Shown: in pieces, positions 11,997 through 23,967 of the stretch
Layout: each line of letters opens with the position of its first letter
How positions within the stretch are numbered: the stretch's first letter is position 1
Source of the DNA: Rhizoctonia solani
Lineage: Eukaryota; Basidiomycota; Agaricomycetes; Cantharellales; Ceratobasidiaceae
Reading direction: 5' to 3'
Assembly: GCF_016906535.1 (NCBI RefSeq)
Contig: NC_057383.1
Coordinates: 434,001 to 498,000 of the forward strand
Length of the DNA stretch: 64,000 nt
Made by a program: the position numbers and the translations under genes
The notes under the pieces: generated by a model
Seen by the model: the letters and a program-made list of their open reading frames with translations, nothing else
The model's database searches: none
Told to the model about the DNA's origin: nothing

Positions 11997-12203
11997 TTAC
12001 ATATGGACCTTTACAATCGATGCAACGCTGCTCAAATCGGACAGGAGGGGAGTACCGAACCACGAGCCAATAGCCATCTGAGACTGAAATGTCCCAGACG
12101 GCATCTGGTGCTGTAGGTAGTTTATCATTGATCGCCCGCTAGAGAACGCTCGCTCAGCGTCAACAGAGGATGCTAGTAAGAATAAAGATGTAAGTATACA
12201 CAT
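11997..12203 (-). mobile_element. hAT-family transposase C-terminal fragment
   Basis: The minus-strand frame contains ASSVDAERAFSSGRSMINYL followed by QMAIGSWF. This matches the hAT C-terminal dimerisation region (A/S-S-x-x-x-E-R-x-F-S). A plausible splice acceptor (TTACTAG) lies immediately before GCATCC, as in an intron-containing copy. The DDE catalytic region and N-terminal zinc finger are not visible nearby, so this is a remnant. It lies between the two methyltransferase copies. Confidence 0.7.
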
Positions 12204-13303
12204 CCCCTAGTGCTCAGATTGACTTCCCGAGAGCGGTAAGGCAATCAAGCGCCATAAGTGCAAGACAGGGGTGCAAACACAATCGAGAATTCCAATATGG
12301 AATAACTTAGGCAGAACGTCAGAGGATACAATCGGGGCCTCAAGGTAGGAATAAATTTAATCGATATCTGGCTTTACTGAGGCGTTGGAGCTTGATGAAT
12401 GGCGCTGTGTATAGATATTACCACTACGCTGCAATAGGATCAGATAGATCAAAAAGTATGCTCAAAGCTGAAGTGAGTATGCTTGTTCCATCTAGGTATG
12501 TACCCGTTTTATATTCCAGCTTAACTTCTGCGAAAATAAACGTCCAAAAACAAGTTGTGGACACCATACGTCAAGGGTACTGCGCATATATTCAATATAA
12601 AATACATTATGATATAAGTGTCGGGGCCCATGGAACACCTGGGATAACTGAACGCTGACGGCTACCCATGCCACCTATTTGAAATTCGGCCTGTGGGTAG
12701 CTTGCTGCTCCGGTTGCTTACTACGGGCGCTCCCACGGGCAGACCCTGGAAACCCGCTCCCATTTGACTCCCTAGCTTAACATAACCTCACCTTCTTCCG
12801 TTAATTGGATTGGATCCGAGCTGGAGGTTATGGATACAGATGTTCGGCTCTATGTCTTGCATTGTATTATAGAAATATTTGCGGGAAAATGACTGAGAGC
12901 GGAGTGGTCCTCTTCTTCATATTCGACAATATGGCCAGCCCAAATTGAATCTGTTGGTGGGATAGTGATCATTTCGACCAAATTATCTGCTAGTGACTGG
13001 TGCGTAGTGAGTGACAGCTAGTGGATTGGACTTGGATGGGGTGTTGATTTGTCATGAGGTAGGGCCCATTGGTCTGTTTCGGAAGCTAAGATGTTCACGT
13101 AAAACGCCCCGATAGCTCCGTGACCAAATGATCCTGGCTATTGGTACGTTATGAAATACGGAGCTAACTCTCGATTCGCAGGTCAGATGTGTTTCGTGCT
13201 AAAATGAATACACTACACAGTAGCTTTTGGTGGCTTGGCAATTAGCTGTCTCTCAACCATGAGACCGGATGATATCGATTGGGAGAGCTGACTGTAGTAT
13301 ACG
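12204..13303. other. Gene-free stretch after hAT remnant
   Basis: About 1.1 kb without a recognisable frame. It is probably decayed transposon or intergenic DNA between the duplicated methyltransferases. Confidence 0.3.
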
Positions 13304-13521
13304 CACTGCACAACGTTGACGTACTGAAAATAAGTGTGCGTATTTGGGCAACAACCGGGCTGAAATGAAGGCCAATATTTACTAGCTACAGCGATTAAAT
13401 CTCTCACAGTCTGATTCACGCTGAAGGAGGCATACTGAAGTAGTTGTTTTCAGGCTATATCATACTGACGAAAGACATTTTTTGCTGGTATAGGTTATTA
13501 AGTTTCAACATCTTGTTGTAC
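13304..13521. repeat. Dispersed repeat, copy A
   Basis: This stretch aligns collinearly, in the same orientation, with 43381-43593 inside the second TPR-CHAT gene. Shared blocks in order: CACTG-ACAA, ACTGAAAATAAG, AAGGCCAAT, AGTCTGATTC, GCATACTGA, TTTTCAGGC, and a terminal ATCTT segment. I judge the identity by eye to be roughly 60-65 percent. No CHAT coding sequence flanks this copy, so it is a repeat in its own right rather than a gene remnant. The motif ATACTGA or GTACTGA recurs several times within it. Confidence 0.6.
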
Positions 13522-14114
13522 TGCGATGGCCACATTATGAATACAACGTCGCGGCCCGACTTGGACTAGTTTTCGGGATCATTGGTTCCTCGAACTGTAG
13601 CAAACCGGGCCCTTGGATACGGTATCTAAGTTCAGAAGCAGATATGTCAAAACAAGGATTTGTAAATATGTTTATCCCTGTACCTGAGAGCTTAGGACCC
13701 CAGACTGTAGCACTGAATAACCACTTTAATCAGCTCCCTTAGTATGTTGTTAACGCATGTCTGGGCCCAATGGATGATGTTTCCCTTTTTCTTCCCATCG
13801 TACTCCTGTAATTCGGTGTAGCGCTTATGTGGCCCGAATACTCTGCCCTTGGGTTTGGAAGTGTATAAACGATCTTTACAAGACATTCCAAGTGGCAATC
13901 TCGCAGAAACCATTCGAGACGTATCTCTCATTTTGTTCATTCGTGGGTCACGGAAGATCGGGCATCGCGGATCAAACACATTTATACTATCTTGTGAGTT
14001 TCACTACGGTCAGACGCTATCGTCTAAAATGATTAAGCACCAGGCTATTTGCTCGTGGCCCTTATATAAGGTTTACTTCTGCTGCGCATAGTTCATATCC
14101 TCCTAGGCCTAAAT
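13522..14114. promoter_or_regulatory. Upstream region of methyltransferase copy 2
   Basis: About 590 bp with no supportable gene. A perfect palindrome CTTATATAAG at 14061-14070 contains a TATA box 45 bp before the ATG at 14115. The counterpart CTTATAAG precedes copy 1. Confidence 0.45.
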
Positions 14115-15401
14115 ATGGCCACTCCTTTTGGGACGAAGAGACCGCAGCAGAGATATGGGTGGTCGAGCCTGGGGTTGTATACAAGGATACGGCCCCAGTG
14201 TCACTTATTCGAGTGATTCTGAAGGGACTATGAGCTCTGCAGAGACCATCCAATCCATTGAGGTGGCGGGTGAGTCAAAATTGAATTATATGTATCTACG
14301 TAAATAATCACTTAGGCAATGCACATAGACTATTTTCGCATTGAGCACGGGCGAGCCTTCCCTGTGTCCGATGATCTCCCGATGGCGCTGCCTGCAGACC
14401 ATGGAGAGATGCGTCGCCTCAAGATTCAGCACATAACAATAAAAAGGCTCGTAGGAAATATACTCGATCATCTCATTGAAGCCCACCTAGCACCTAGTCC
14501 CGACGGAAGACGCAAGCAAGTACTGGATATTCGGACCCAGAGTGGGATCTGGTACGTTTGTCTCATGCTACATCAATCTCTCAAGATTCGATGTCAAAAA
14601 ATCTGACAACTAGCTTGCCATTGGACCTATAGGGCGGATGAGGTGGCGACCAAATATCCAAATGTCGACATCAAGAGTGTCGACGTTGCCCCCACAGTGG
14701 CTCATTATCCAAGACGTAATCTAAATTATGAAGTTTATGACATACATTCGGGATTGCTGGAGCCGTCAGGAACGTTTGACGTAGTAAACGCGTCTCATAC
14801 CGTTGATATGGTACGCATGCATTGACACTGCGTTTGGCCTATCTGCGGGTTGAATAGAGCGTTCACACTTACGTAGACCAAGGACTGGGCCTCATTGCTC
14901 CAAGAAATACACCGTGTCCTGCGTCCCGGGGGTCTGTTCATCTTTGGCGAATGGTATCCACAACTGACGTTGCCTGGTGGGAATATGCCAGCTCTTCTTG
15001 GACCGGCACGTCATTCGGCGAGATTTATGGAAACCTACCGATCTGCCATAGCCGCAAGCGGTATTTTCGTAGAGGCCGCTTCAGAAATTGACAATTGGTT
15101 ACGCCCAGATTCTTATCTCTGGTCTGCACAAGCGCGTTCAGGATTCTGCAGCATTATTCATGAGGTGCGGGAGTCGCCCCTGAATGGCCTATGGCATCCA
15201 GATTCAGATATGCGAGAGATCGGGATGCTGTCAGCCATGAATTTCTCAGAGTTTATTGTTAGCGCACAGCCTCTGTTTTTATCTCACGGGATCACTAAAG
15301 CTGAGTATGATGTGTGGGCAGAGCATATTCGAGGGGAGATTAGAGACCCGCTGAATTCAGTTGTAATTAGATACCATTCTGTAACTGCGATTAAAGTCTA
15401 A
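14115..15401 (+). CDS. SAM-dependent methyltransferase, copy 2 (two one-base frame breaks in exon 1)
   Basis: Tandem paralogue of the gene at 9736-10988 with the same four exons and equivalent splice sites. Exon 2 reads DYFRIEHGRAFPVSDDLPM and ends DIRTQSGIW. Exon 3 holds ADEVATKYPNVDIKSVDVAP. Exon 4 starts TKDWASLLQEIHRVLRPGG and ends VVIRYHSVTAIKV. It shares the altered motif I (RTQ in place of G-x-G). Aligned with copy 1, exon 1 lacks one base just after the ATG at 14115 and another between about 14190 and 14205. As written, the ATG is therefore out of frame with FWDEETAAEIWVVEP and with YSSDSEGT. Exons 2-4 are open. Either this copy is recently disabled, or both deletions are sequence errors like those in neighbouring genes. 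An internal start near 14319 (MHIDYF) is possible if translation begins later. Confidence 0.75.
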
Positions 15402-15501
15402 TTTAGTTCGGGGTGTATTTGCAAGGTTTTAAATTTATTTCTTCAATCCTAATACTATTATAATGAAGCTCATAAGCCATACCGCCGAATGTCCTGTCTG
15501 C

Positions 15502-16819
15502 CTATATATAGACAATACGCTGTAGGCCATCAAGCAGAGCTAAAATGCGGTTTAAGATAATGCTAGGAAATATCGGGTTGTGCAACTTACGGTTATTCGG
15601 TAGGATAATATTGCTCATTAACGGAGCGAACTTGGGTTCGATCCGTATCAATTGTCTAATGTGATCAAATAGCTTTCCTCGAAGACACGCTTCATGTAAC
15701 TTTAATGGGTTTCCATTGGCTTCTATGAATATTTTCTGTAAACCTGCTGGAGAGAATAGATAGTCTCCTCATCTTTGCAATTTCCAAACCCATAATCAAC
15801 TAAAACTGGCGTAGTAAGTTGCTGGTAGTATCCTAGCGTAAATTGCTTGAGATTCCAGACAGATTTCGTCCGGCGAGGCGTGTCGCCCAGTATGTCTAGA
15901 ACGAAGTTGTTGGTAACGGGCAGGCCATGAGCCGAAAATAGTGCCGGAAGTGAGGATTTAGTGTATGCATGATAAAACTGATCGAACGTGACAGTTCTAA
16001 CAAGTTTGAGGTAGGCTGCCCAGAGCTTTGTTTCTTCGGCATTAGATTTGCATCCACAGAATCCAAATTGGAGCCACTCGGGTCGATCTGGCGATAACCG
16101 GAACCCCGCCCGGAGGAGTAGTTGAATGAATTCGAAGCATCGATGCTTTTCTTCGGGCCATGCTTGCATGCGAAGCTTAATCTCAGTCGGTGTATCCGAG
16201 GCGGATCCTCCAATAAACCACCAAGTGTGCTGAAGAGCGTCGTCGTCGAGAACTTCGTGCGATATGTCGTTGAACGGAGGGGGCATGAGCAGGTGCTGAT
16301 TCCTGAGAAACCAAGAATAGCATTCTCCTCGGCTGGCTTCAGGGATAGCTTCGTAGAATGTTTGAATGCAATGCACAAGTGTTCCGTCGAGCCTGAATTG
16401 ATGGACAACACGGGGGTCGATCCCTCCCTGGTTGAATATGTATCGGAAAATATCGAATAAATAGGCGCGGCTTGAAGGGACATGTGCGCGGAGAAAGCCA
16501 AAGTCCTTGAGCACATCAGGGTCCCGTGGCGGGGAACCCGTAAACGCTGCTAGTGCCAGACGATCAGCGGTAGTAAGTTCGATAGGATCCAGGCAGTATA
16601 GGCGATGAGTCTTCCAGTGACTTTCAAGGCATTGATTGCTGCAATACCATGCTTTGCGGCAGTCCGAGCAAGAGTTTAAACTTTGTGATTCTCTACGCAA
16701 TAATCGCACTTTCCTTGCTTTTCTTCCGCCTTCAGAGTCTATCAAGGCCGTTAGTTCAGACCTTCTGTCTGGGTTTATGTGATTGAAGGGTGGTATTAGT
16801 TGCTTACTGGTACCCGCAT
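15502..16819 (-). CDS. MYND-type zinc finger protein (two one-base frame breaks)
   Basis: A 12-nt first exon (ATG at 16819, encoding MRVP) is followed by a short intron with a CTAAC branch site and an acceptor at 16739. Exon 2 then reads TLKAEEKQGKCDYCVENHK. The finger continues one frame over as LNSCSDCRKAWYCSNQCLE, then HWKTHRLYC. Joined, these give the full MYND Cys/His set; the break is in the TTT run at 16678-16680, where one T appears missing. The long frame down to 15723 holds a helical C-terminal domain (FRYIFNQGG, WWFIGGSA, FCGCKSNAEETKLWAAYLK). A second one-base shift near 15745 leads to GLQKIFIEANGNPLKLHEAC, a last intron at 15540-15590 and the end at 15502. MYND fingers bind proline-rich partners; the specific role is unknown. 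Without repair, the first CxxC pair and the C-terminus are lost. Confidence 0.7.
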
Positions 16820-18483
16820 AATCTATTCCGGACGTTGATCTCCCTATCTCACTACTTGGAACCGTGAAGCAATCAAATCACCAAAACTAGTCGGACCGAA
16901 TATATCTTGTTCCTCTAGGGTTGTCTTTTGGTAAGGTTCGAATTAATGAGATTGATTCACTCAGCAGGTCTGAGTGGGGAGAGCAGACCACGGTCGTAGA
17001 GGTGGAGAAGTGGCAACTCTTGACGGTACGTAATCGCCGTATAGCCACATGCCATACACAACGTGAAACAAAGCAAGTGCCACCAGATTACCCATTCTAT
17101 CCATACGTGGAAATTTGTCACTAGTTGGGCATCAAGTGGACTATGTCGACCATAGTCGAGTACACCATTACTTTGGATTCCAAGAGGACATAAAATATAG
17201 AAATACGCATTTACGCAAACATGCCTATTCCAATAATTTCAAGTGCCGGTACAATGACTTCGCCCTCTATTCGACGACGACGCAAGCAATTGGTGGCAAA
17301 CTATGAATCCAGTTGCGGGTAAGTAGAATATATCAGAAATACATGAACAGATAGCAAGCTCTTTCCATGTTAAGTCCACAAGTCTTCTGAATTGTAACGA
17401 TTCCAGATTAGATCGTAATAACAGTTGTCATCCAGTATTTAGGGAACAGCCCAGTTCAAATTAATCCAATACCGGGAAGGGGTAATAACCACGAGCACGC
17501 CGCAGCTTAAGGAGCAAGTCCCCTCATCCGAGAGATGAACTTTGGCTCCCGGTATATCTACATATCTCAAGCTGTTGTCTTCAAAGGAAAATATCAATAG
17601 ATGAGCAACTTGACTCTTCCGTAGTAAATTGCTAAATCAAATCGATTCGGGACTAGAGGTGGATCTACATCAGCCAAGTCCAGCAGGGTAGATGGTGAAT
17701 ATTATCAAGGTGGACCGCCCCTAGATTTGATAATCGGTTGAATGACACTAGTTTAGTTTTAGCCACGTTTTTAATCTTCACGGCTCGCACTGTGTGATCA
17801 AGAAAGCCGGGAGATCTTAGAGGGTGAACCAGTAAAGAGGTATGAGCTAGAAATCCCCCCCCCCTCCTTCAAGTTTGATAGAGCAGGGTTTCGAGCGAGC
17901 CTTGAGTGTACACCGGCACGTAGAGTCTCTTGGTGATAGTCGATCGTGCAAGCTATGAAACATAGACTGGACTGATAGCAAACATGAACATAGACCTAAG
18001 GCAGTAAACAACTAAGAGCGGCTGAGAAACTCCAGATATTGGTCAAGTGATCGTACCGCCAAGCTGCTCGTAGGGAGCCCGCAGATGCCTATATTTAACA
18101 AGCTCGATCACGGCTGAGTACTGCGGGCATAGTAGCTGAGCACAGGCCCAAGAACTCGAGCAATGTGAAGGGGTGGGGGGATGGGAAGGCGGAAAAATAT
18201 ACCTACCTTCCCACGTGATTATAACCGAAATCTCGCCCCCTTGCAAATGTGTACATGCGGTACAACTAAAAGAATGATCCGTGATGCTGCTTCCGACTAC
18301 GACGGGTTGTTCCACACATGAATATCCGTGGGTATACCTAGGGCCCTTTCCGCTTACACAAAATTATGCTTTTGGGGAAAGGTTATAGGAATATTCATTC
18401 GGATATACAGCAGGAAATATAAACAGTCGCATTCCAAGCGATAGCGTTCGATCATGAATCATCGTTCGATGGCAGAATAGTGA
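16820..18483. other. Gene-free interval
   Basis: About 1.66 kb between the MYND gene and the ML-domain gene, both on the minus strand. A poly-C run lies near 17858-17867. The frames at 16921-17306 and 18043-18315 show no family signature. No tRNA-like structure noticed. Confidence 0.35.
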
Positions 18484-19276
18484 TTAAAGAGAGAGCCACG
18501 GGCGGCCTAGGAAATCCACCTGAAGCCTCAGGCACGCCAAGTCTACATCGAGAGCCTCGTCCGAAGTAAATCCCTTGACATCGATAATAAACTTGGCTGT
18601 GAAGTATCAAGAATACGTGGGTCAGTGTCTAGGGTTCGAGACTAACATGAGCACAGAACCCAACATACCTCGGGGTGTTTCTTTCGGCAACTGTACAGTC
18701 TGAACAATCTCGTATTCACCGGGCTCGACGGGGCATTGTATGGTAACGTTGTTCTTGCGCCTTTTGGATCACGAGCACTTGGTCAAGATATTGCCCAAAT
18801 GATGTAGGTAAGAAAACTCACGCTTCTTCGCAGACGTCGAATTCTTTGTGTAGAAGCTTGACCAGTCCGAGTTTGACCGTCACATCTGCATAAGCGCCAT
18901 CCTACGTATAGTATGAGTAATCAAAGAGACGATTGGGATGGGGGCTAATGAATACCTCAATTTTCCGTGTCACAACACCACGAGCAGTAATCGTCAAATC
19001 CTTCCCAATCTGAGGGGGGTCAGGAGAAAGTTTGATTGATTTGACTTGCACAGCATCGGTCGGGAGCCCTAATTATGATGACAAAAGTACATATGAATGT
19101 CTCTATCGGGATAGGACTCTGGGGATCATACCGCAATCCGTATATGACCAACTGTTTGTAATGTGGGGTTCTCCACCAAGGCGCGCTAGTTCAATAAGCT
19201 CTGCGACAGGAGGAATAAATGCAGCCTGAGATCCCAGAGCTACTGCGAGCAATGCGATAGAGAAACGGAGATGCAT
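18484..19276 (-). CDS. Secreted ML-domain lipid-binding protein (NPC2 / PG-PI transfer-like)
   Basis: Five exons traced with GT-AG junctions, about 180 residues. It starts MHLRFSIALLAVALGSQAA, a clear secretory signal peptide. The mature part includes ITNSWSYTDCGLPTDAVQV, KLSPDPPQIGKDLTITARG, DGAYADVTVKLGLVKLLHKE, FDVCEEARKNNVTIQCPVEP and GEYEIVQTVQLP. The order of Cys residues, the SPxPP-x-x-G strand and the central CP-V-x-x-G-x-Y segment match the MD-2-related lipid-recognition fold of fungal phosphatidylglycerol/phosphatidylinositol transfer proteins and NPC2. Such proteins bind a single sterol or phospholipid in the vacuole or secretory pathway. The C-terminal ~40 residues (FIIDVKGFTSDEALDVDLAC and on) extend the fold with an extra Cys. 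The frame is intact. Confidence 0.85.
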
Positions 19277-19574
19277 GGTGGTGGGGAAGACGTGGGGTGT
19301 GTCACAACAGAAGAGTCCTGATTTGGGCATAATGTTTGGCCGACTGCACGTGATATGTGGAGCCTGTGTCATATGACTCGTGGGATAATCTACTTTGGGC
19401 AACTTGATCTGCAAGGTAGACTAGATAACGAATAATGACGGTCATGACATGTGTGAGATAGGATAAGAAAGTCTAGGTTGGCATTATACACATTATATCC
19501 TTACGAAAGGGGTCTGTAAACATAATCCGAAAATGATGAAAAAAGGAACCGAATCGTCCATCCACAGCTGTCCT
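19277..19574. promoter_or_regulatory. Upstream region of the ML-domain gene
   Basis: About 300 bp that should hold the ML gene promoter and the 3' end of the BTB gene. No distinct element seen. Confidence 0.3.
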
Positions 19575-20302
19575 TCACCCTCGTACAACTTCGCTAATCT
19601 CTAGTACTGCACAGTCATTGTCAACTCTTGATCCAACGAGGTTGTTGTTATTAGGTTTCATGGTCGTCCAAAAGGCAACCCATGTCCATGAGCGAGCTAC
19701 GATCTTCTGTTCCTTGAGAAGTTGGCTGACTAGCGGGGTACCCGAGGTCTGTAGGAGCGGAACGGCACCGGGCGATAGGGAATGGGTAGTGCACTGGGCT
19801 TGAGCCTGAATATCCGACAATCGGACCATAGACTGTCCTTTCCGGCTGCCCATTCCTTGCTATTATAGCAGTAGTAAGCGATAGCTTTGGCGATGATAAA
19901 AACGAGACAACGTACCGGCCAAACTACCATAAGGTAACTTTTAGTGACACCCTCCTTCATTATCCGAAGTGATTTGGGTCCCAGCTTGTGTCCTTCCAGC
20001 ATACTAGCCAATTCATCTAGTCCATAAAACAGTGCGTCCCGTAGCAAGTTCTCCCAAGCAACCTCCTCCGACATTCCTGGGGGCGGCTGAATCGGTAGGA
20101 TAGCATATCCACTTAGATAATTAACAATTATCGAGAATAAAGCCGGGTCTCGGGATAATCTAATTTCTCGTGCATGCGACTCTGAAAAGGAGCCAAGGAA
20201 GCAAGAAGTAAAGTAATTTGGGGAGTCATATTGAATCTGCGAATGGTCGAGAGTAAATGTCGTATCACGGAGAGTAATTTTGTACAGTTCAGACTGTGTC
20301 AT
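19575..20302 (-). CDS. BTB/POZ domain protein
   Basis: The start MTQSELYKITLRDTTFTLDH leads directly into a BTB fold of the KCTD/T1 type. It has SQIQYDSPNYFTSCFLGSF, then RDPALFSIIVNYLSGY and LLRDALFYGLDELASMLE, which are the A-helix, the B3-A3 and the A4-A5 segments of the family. One intron runs from GTACGTTG after VVWP to an acceptor TATAATAG. It joins the BTB domain to a C-terminal segment starting QGMGSRKGQSMVRLSDIQ and ending CAVLEISEVVRG, for about 223 residues in all. Reading through the intron also stays open but yields a basic, low-information tail, so I prefer the spliced form. BTB proteins oligomerise and often recruit Cul3. The gene is divergent from the ferredoxin gene, with about 310 bp between starts. 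Confidence 0.8.
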
Positions 20303-20614
20303 GACGCCGGTGGTGGATAGAACAAGAGGTGTTTCTCGGCTGTCGCAACTCGCTCAAACTGAGGCCCGGATCTAGTCGGGATGAAAAGTTGGGAAAGGAC
20401 TTGGGTTCTCCTGACTAAATACCTTGTTTCATCGCCCAGCCCCATTTCAGCTGCCAACAAGGCAAAAACAACAAGATATTTGACTAACGTGGTGTGAAGT
20501 TTCCCCGCGTTTGTCAATCCACCCCGGCATCACGTGCAAACGGCGCCGGCGCTTGGCGGTTTCTGCAATTTGGTGACCTGATCGACGCAGTTGATCACCC
20601 ACGACTGGATCGCC
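20303..20614. promoter_or_regulatory. Divergent promoter, BTB / ferredoxin
   Basis: About 312 bp between two divergent start codons, so presumably a shared promoter. The minus-strand frames at 20299-20632 look like chance. No TATA box recognised. Confidence 0.4.
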
Positions 20615-21535
<921 letters not shown>

Positions 21536-21717
21536 TTCCTAAAATTTCTGATTCGGGTCTTCGGCTTACCACTACGACATGTGATCGCAGGATTGCCGCT
21601 ATTTTTCCCACTCCAGTTCACATTGGCCCTGTCATCATATGCTTTGTTTCAAGTATGTATCAGAGTATAATATGTACACCGCCCCATTCACCCGTTTGGA
21701 GATCCTACTATTAACAA

Positions 21718-23967
21718 CTAAGTCACAGCTAAATGCGTCTCGAATTAACATCAAAGTTCCAGACATGTCGCGGAGTGTCACTCACTGTACTTTGGTCCGC
21801 CTGCTCCCTCGGGCACGGTCCAGGTGATATCCTGCGTGGGGACCTTGATGTCGCAAAGCTTGCAGTGAATGCAGTTCTGGGAGTTGATGACAAGCTTCTT
21901 GCCGGCATACCCTGCTTCCTCCTCCTTACCTTCTGGAACGGGAGTACCTGGCAAGGAATAATTCGTCATACATCTCGATTATCAGTCGCATAAATACATA
22001 CCTGGTTCAATGCCCCCATCAACATATTCGTAAACGCCCGCTGGGCAAGCTCGTCCAAGTAGACCCGCGTATTCCGTGACGTTTGTCTTCACATGTCATG
22101 TCGTGCTTTCACAGCCTGCCGCCAAACGTCAGTCGATCACGTATACCAAAATTCAAGGTAGAAGCTCACCGCCTCCGAGTCAAAATTATCAACTCCCATG
22201 TATGGAAGTTGGAGATGAACCGGTTGGTTTTCTGCGTGGTTCGTCGCCGTGAGCGAAACGGCGGTCAACAAGTCGGTAGAAAGAGGGGGCTGAGGTGCTG
22301 GGTACTCGATCGGTTTGAATTCACTGGCAAATGTTAGACAGAATTTGGTCCAGTAATCGGTTACCTACCTTGCTTTCCTAGTATGCTTCGCATCGGTTCC
22401 CCCAAAGCCCCATGTCCATGGTGCTTTCCCTCTAAGAATAAAGGTGTCGAGTCCACTCCATGCAATCCCTCCCCAAATACCAAGAGGGACATGAAAGAGG
22501 CCGAATATTTCGTACGTCTTGAGTTCAGACCAGACCCACGAATTCTTCAATGCCTTCGTGTAGCCGGACATATCTCCAGCCTTGGTCGTAAACGGTGAAA
22601 TGGAGGGCGTGGCAGCTTGAATCTGAAAAATTCGCTAGTGAGAATATGTTCTCAAAGTAATAATAGTAGCCTACTTCAGCACCTTCTCCCTCTTCATCAC
22701 CCTTCACAACCTCATCGTATGCCGCCTCAGCAGCGAGGATACCAGACTTCATAGCTGTATGCGATCCTTTGATTTTGGGTACGTTCACAAATCCAGCACT
22801 ACAACCGATCAAAGCTCCGCCTGCAAAGTCGGTTTTTGGGATGGATTGGAAGCCGCCCTCATTCAAGGCACGGCCGGCGTAGGCAATACGCTCACCACCT
22901 TCAAGGAGCGACGCAAAGTAGGGATGGTGTTTTAGTTTCTACGCAGACCAGATTAATAATGGCCAACGTTAAAAGAGTTTGACGTACTTGGAGTTCCCTG
23001 TAAGGACTAATATAGGGATTTGCATAATCCAACCCGATAACCAGACCCAGACTGACGAGTCCGCCGTCCATGTGATACACAAAACCTCCGCTATACGTTT
23101 TCCAATCCATCGGAAGCCCATAGTATGTATAATCTCTCCCGGCCGATGGTTCTTTGGGTCAACGCGCCAGACCTCCTTAACTCCAATTCCGTAGGTCTGA
23201 GGCTCCTTGCCTTCACGAAGATTAAAACGTTTGACCGCTTGTTTTGTCAGAGAACCGTGTGCACCCTCGGCGAGAATCGTTACGCGCGCTCGAAATGCCA
23301 TTCCAGGTTCAAAAGACGATTTAGGGTGGAGCCGTTTGTCGAGGCCTGCGTCGTGAGTGGCGACACCTCGTACTGCACCATTGACATCGTACAATAGTTG
23401 GGCACCAGCAAAACCTGGATAAACCTCTACGCCAGATTCTTCGGCGACAGAGCCGAGCCATCTGACGAATTGGGAGAGAGATACGACATAATTCCCCTTG
23501 TTGGACATTTGGGGAGGATGAGGCATAGGGATTGCGTGCTTCGAAGTAAGGAATTTCATGTGCGACGATGTAGCAGGTACTGTAAGAGGGTGGTCCGGCA
23601 TATCTTTCCAATCAGGTAGAAGTTCATTTAGAGCTCGGGGTTCGATAACAGCTCCAGAAACAATATGCGAGCCTAACCAAAAGTCAACATGGATAATATT
23701 TATTTAGTAGAATAAACTACAACTCACCAATTTCTGGTCCCTTTTCGAGTACGACTACTCTTATTTCTCTCCCTTTCTCTTTCTCTAGCTGCTTCAACCT
23801 AATTGCAGTGCTGAGGCCTGCAGGGCCGGCACCGACGATGCACACATCTACATCGTCTTCGCGCGTTCAACGTTTTTTGGATCGAATCTCTCGAGCACCG
23901 GCCGAGAGGTGTGTAACCTCCGAATATTTAGACGAAGCCTTAACACTCGCCCAGGACGACTGAGCAT
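21718..23967 (-). CDS. ETFDH: Electron-transfer flavoprotein:ubiquinone oxidoreductase (ETF-QO)
   Basis: Inner-mitochondrial-membrane flavoprotein that passes electrons from ETF to ubiquinone. It starts [20 protein letters not shown], a mitochondrial presequence. The FAD dinucleotide motif [19 protein letters not shown] follows, then [77 protein letters not shown], and a C-terminal 4Fe-4S segment [19 protein letters not shown]. The last exon is only 11 nt (21718-21728) and completes GGPKYTVT; without it the protein would stop one codon into the intron. One base is missing at about 23860-23866 (between VERA and EDDVDV), which puts the presequence out of frame with the FAD motif. Apart from this the exons I traced are consistent, at about 590 residues as expected for the family. 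Confidence 0.9.

Noticed and set aside
15630..15650. GGGTTCGATCC resembling a tRNA B-box
   Set aside because: It lies inside the MYND coding sequence, and no A-box or cloverleaf is present upstream.
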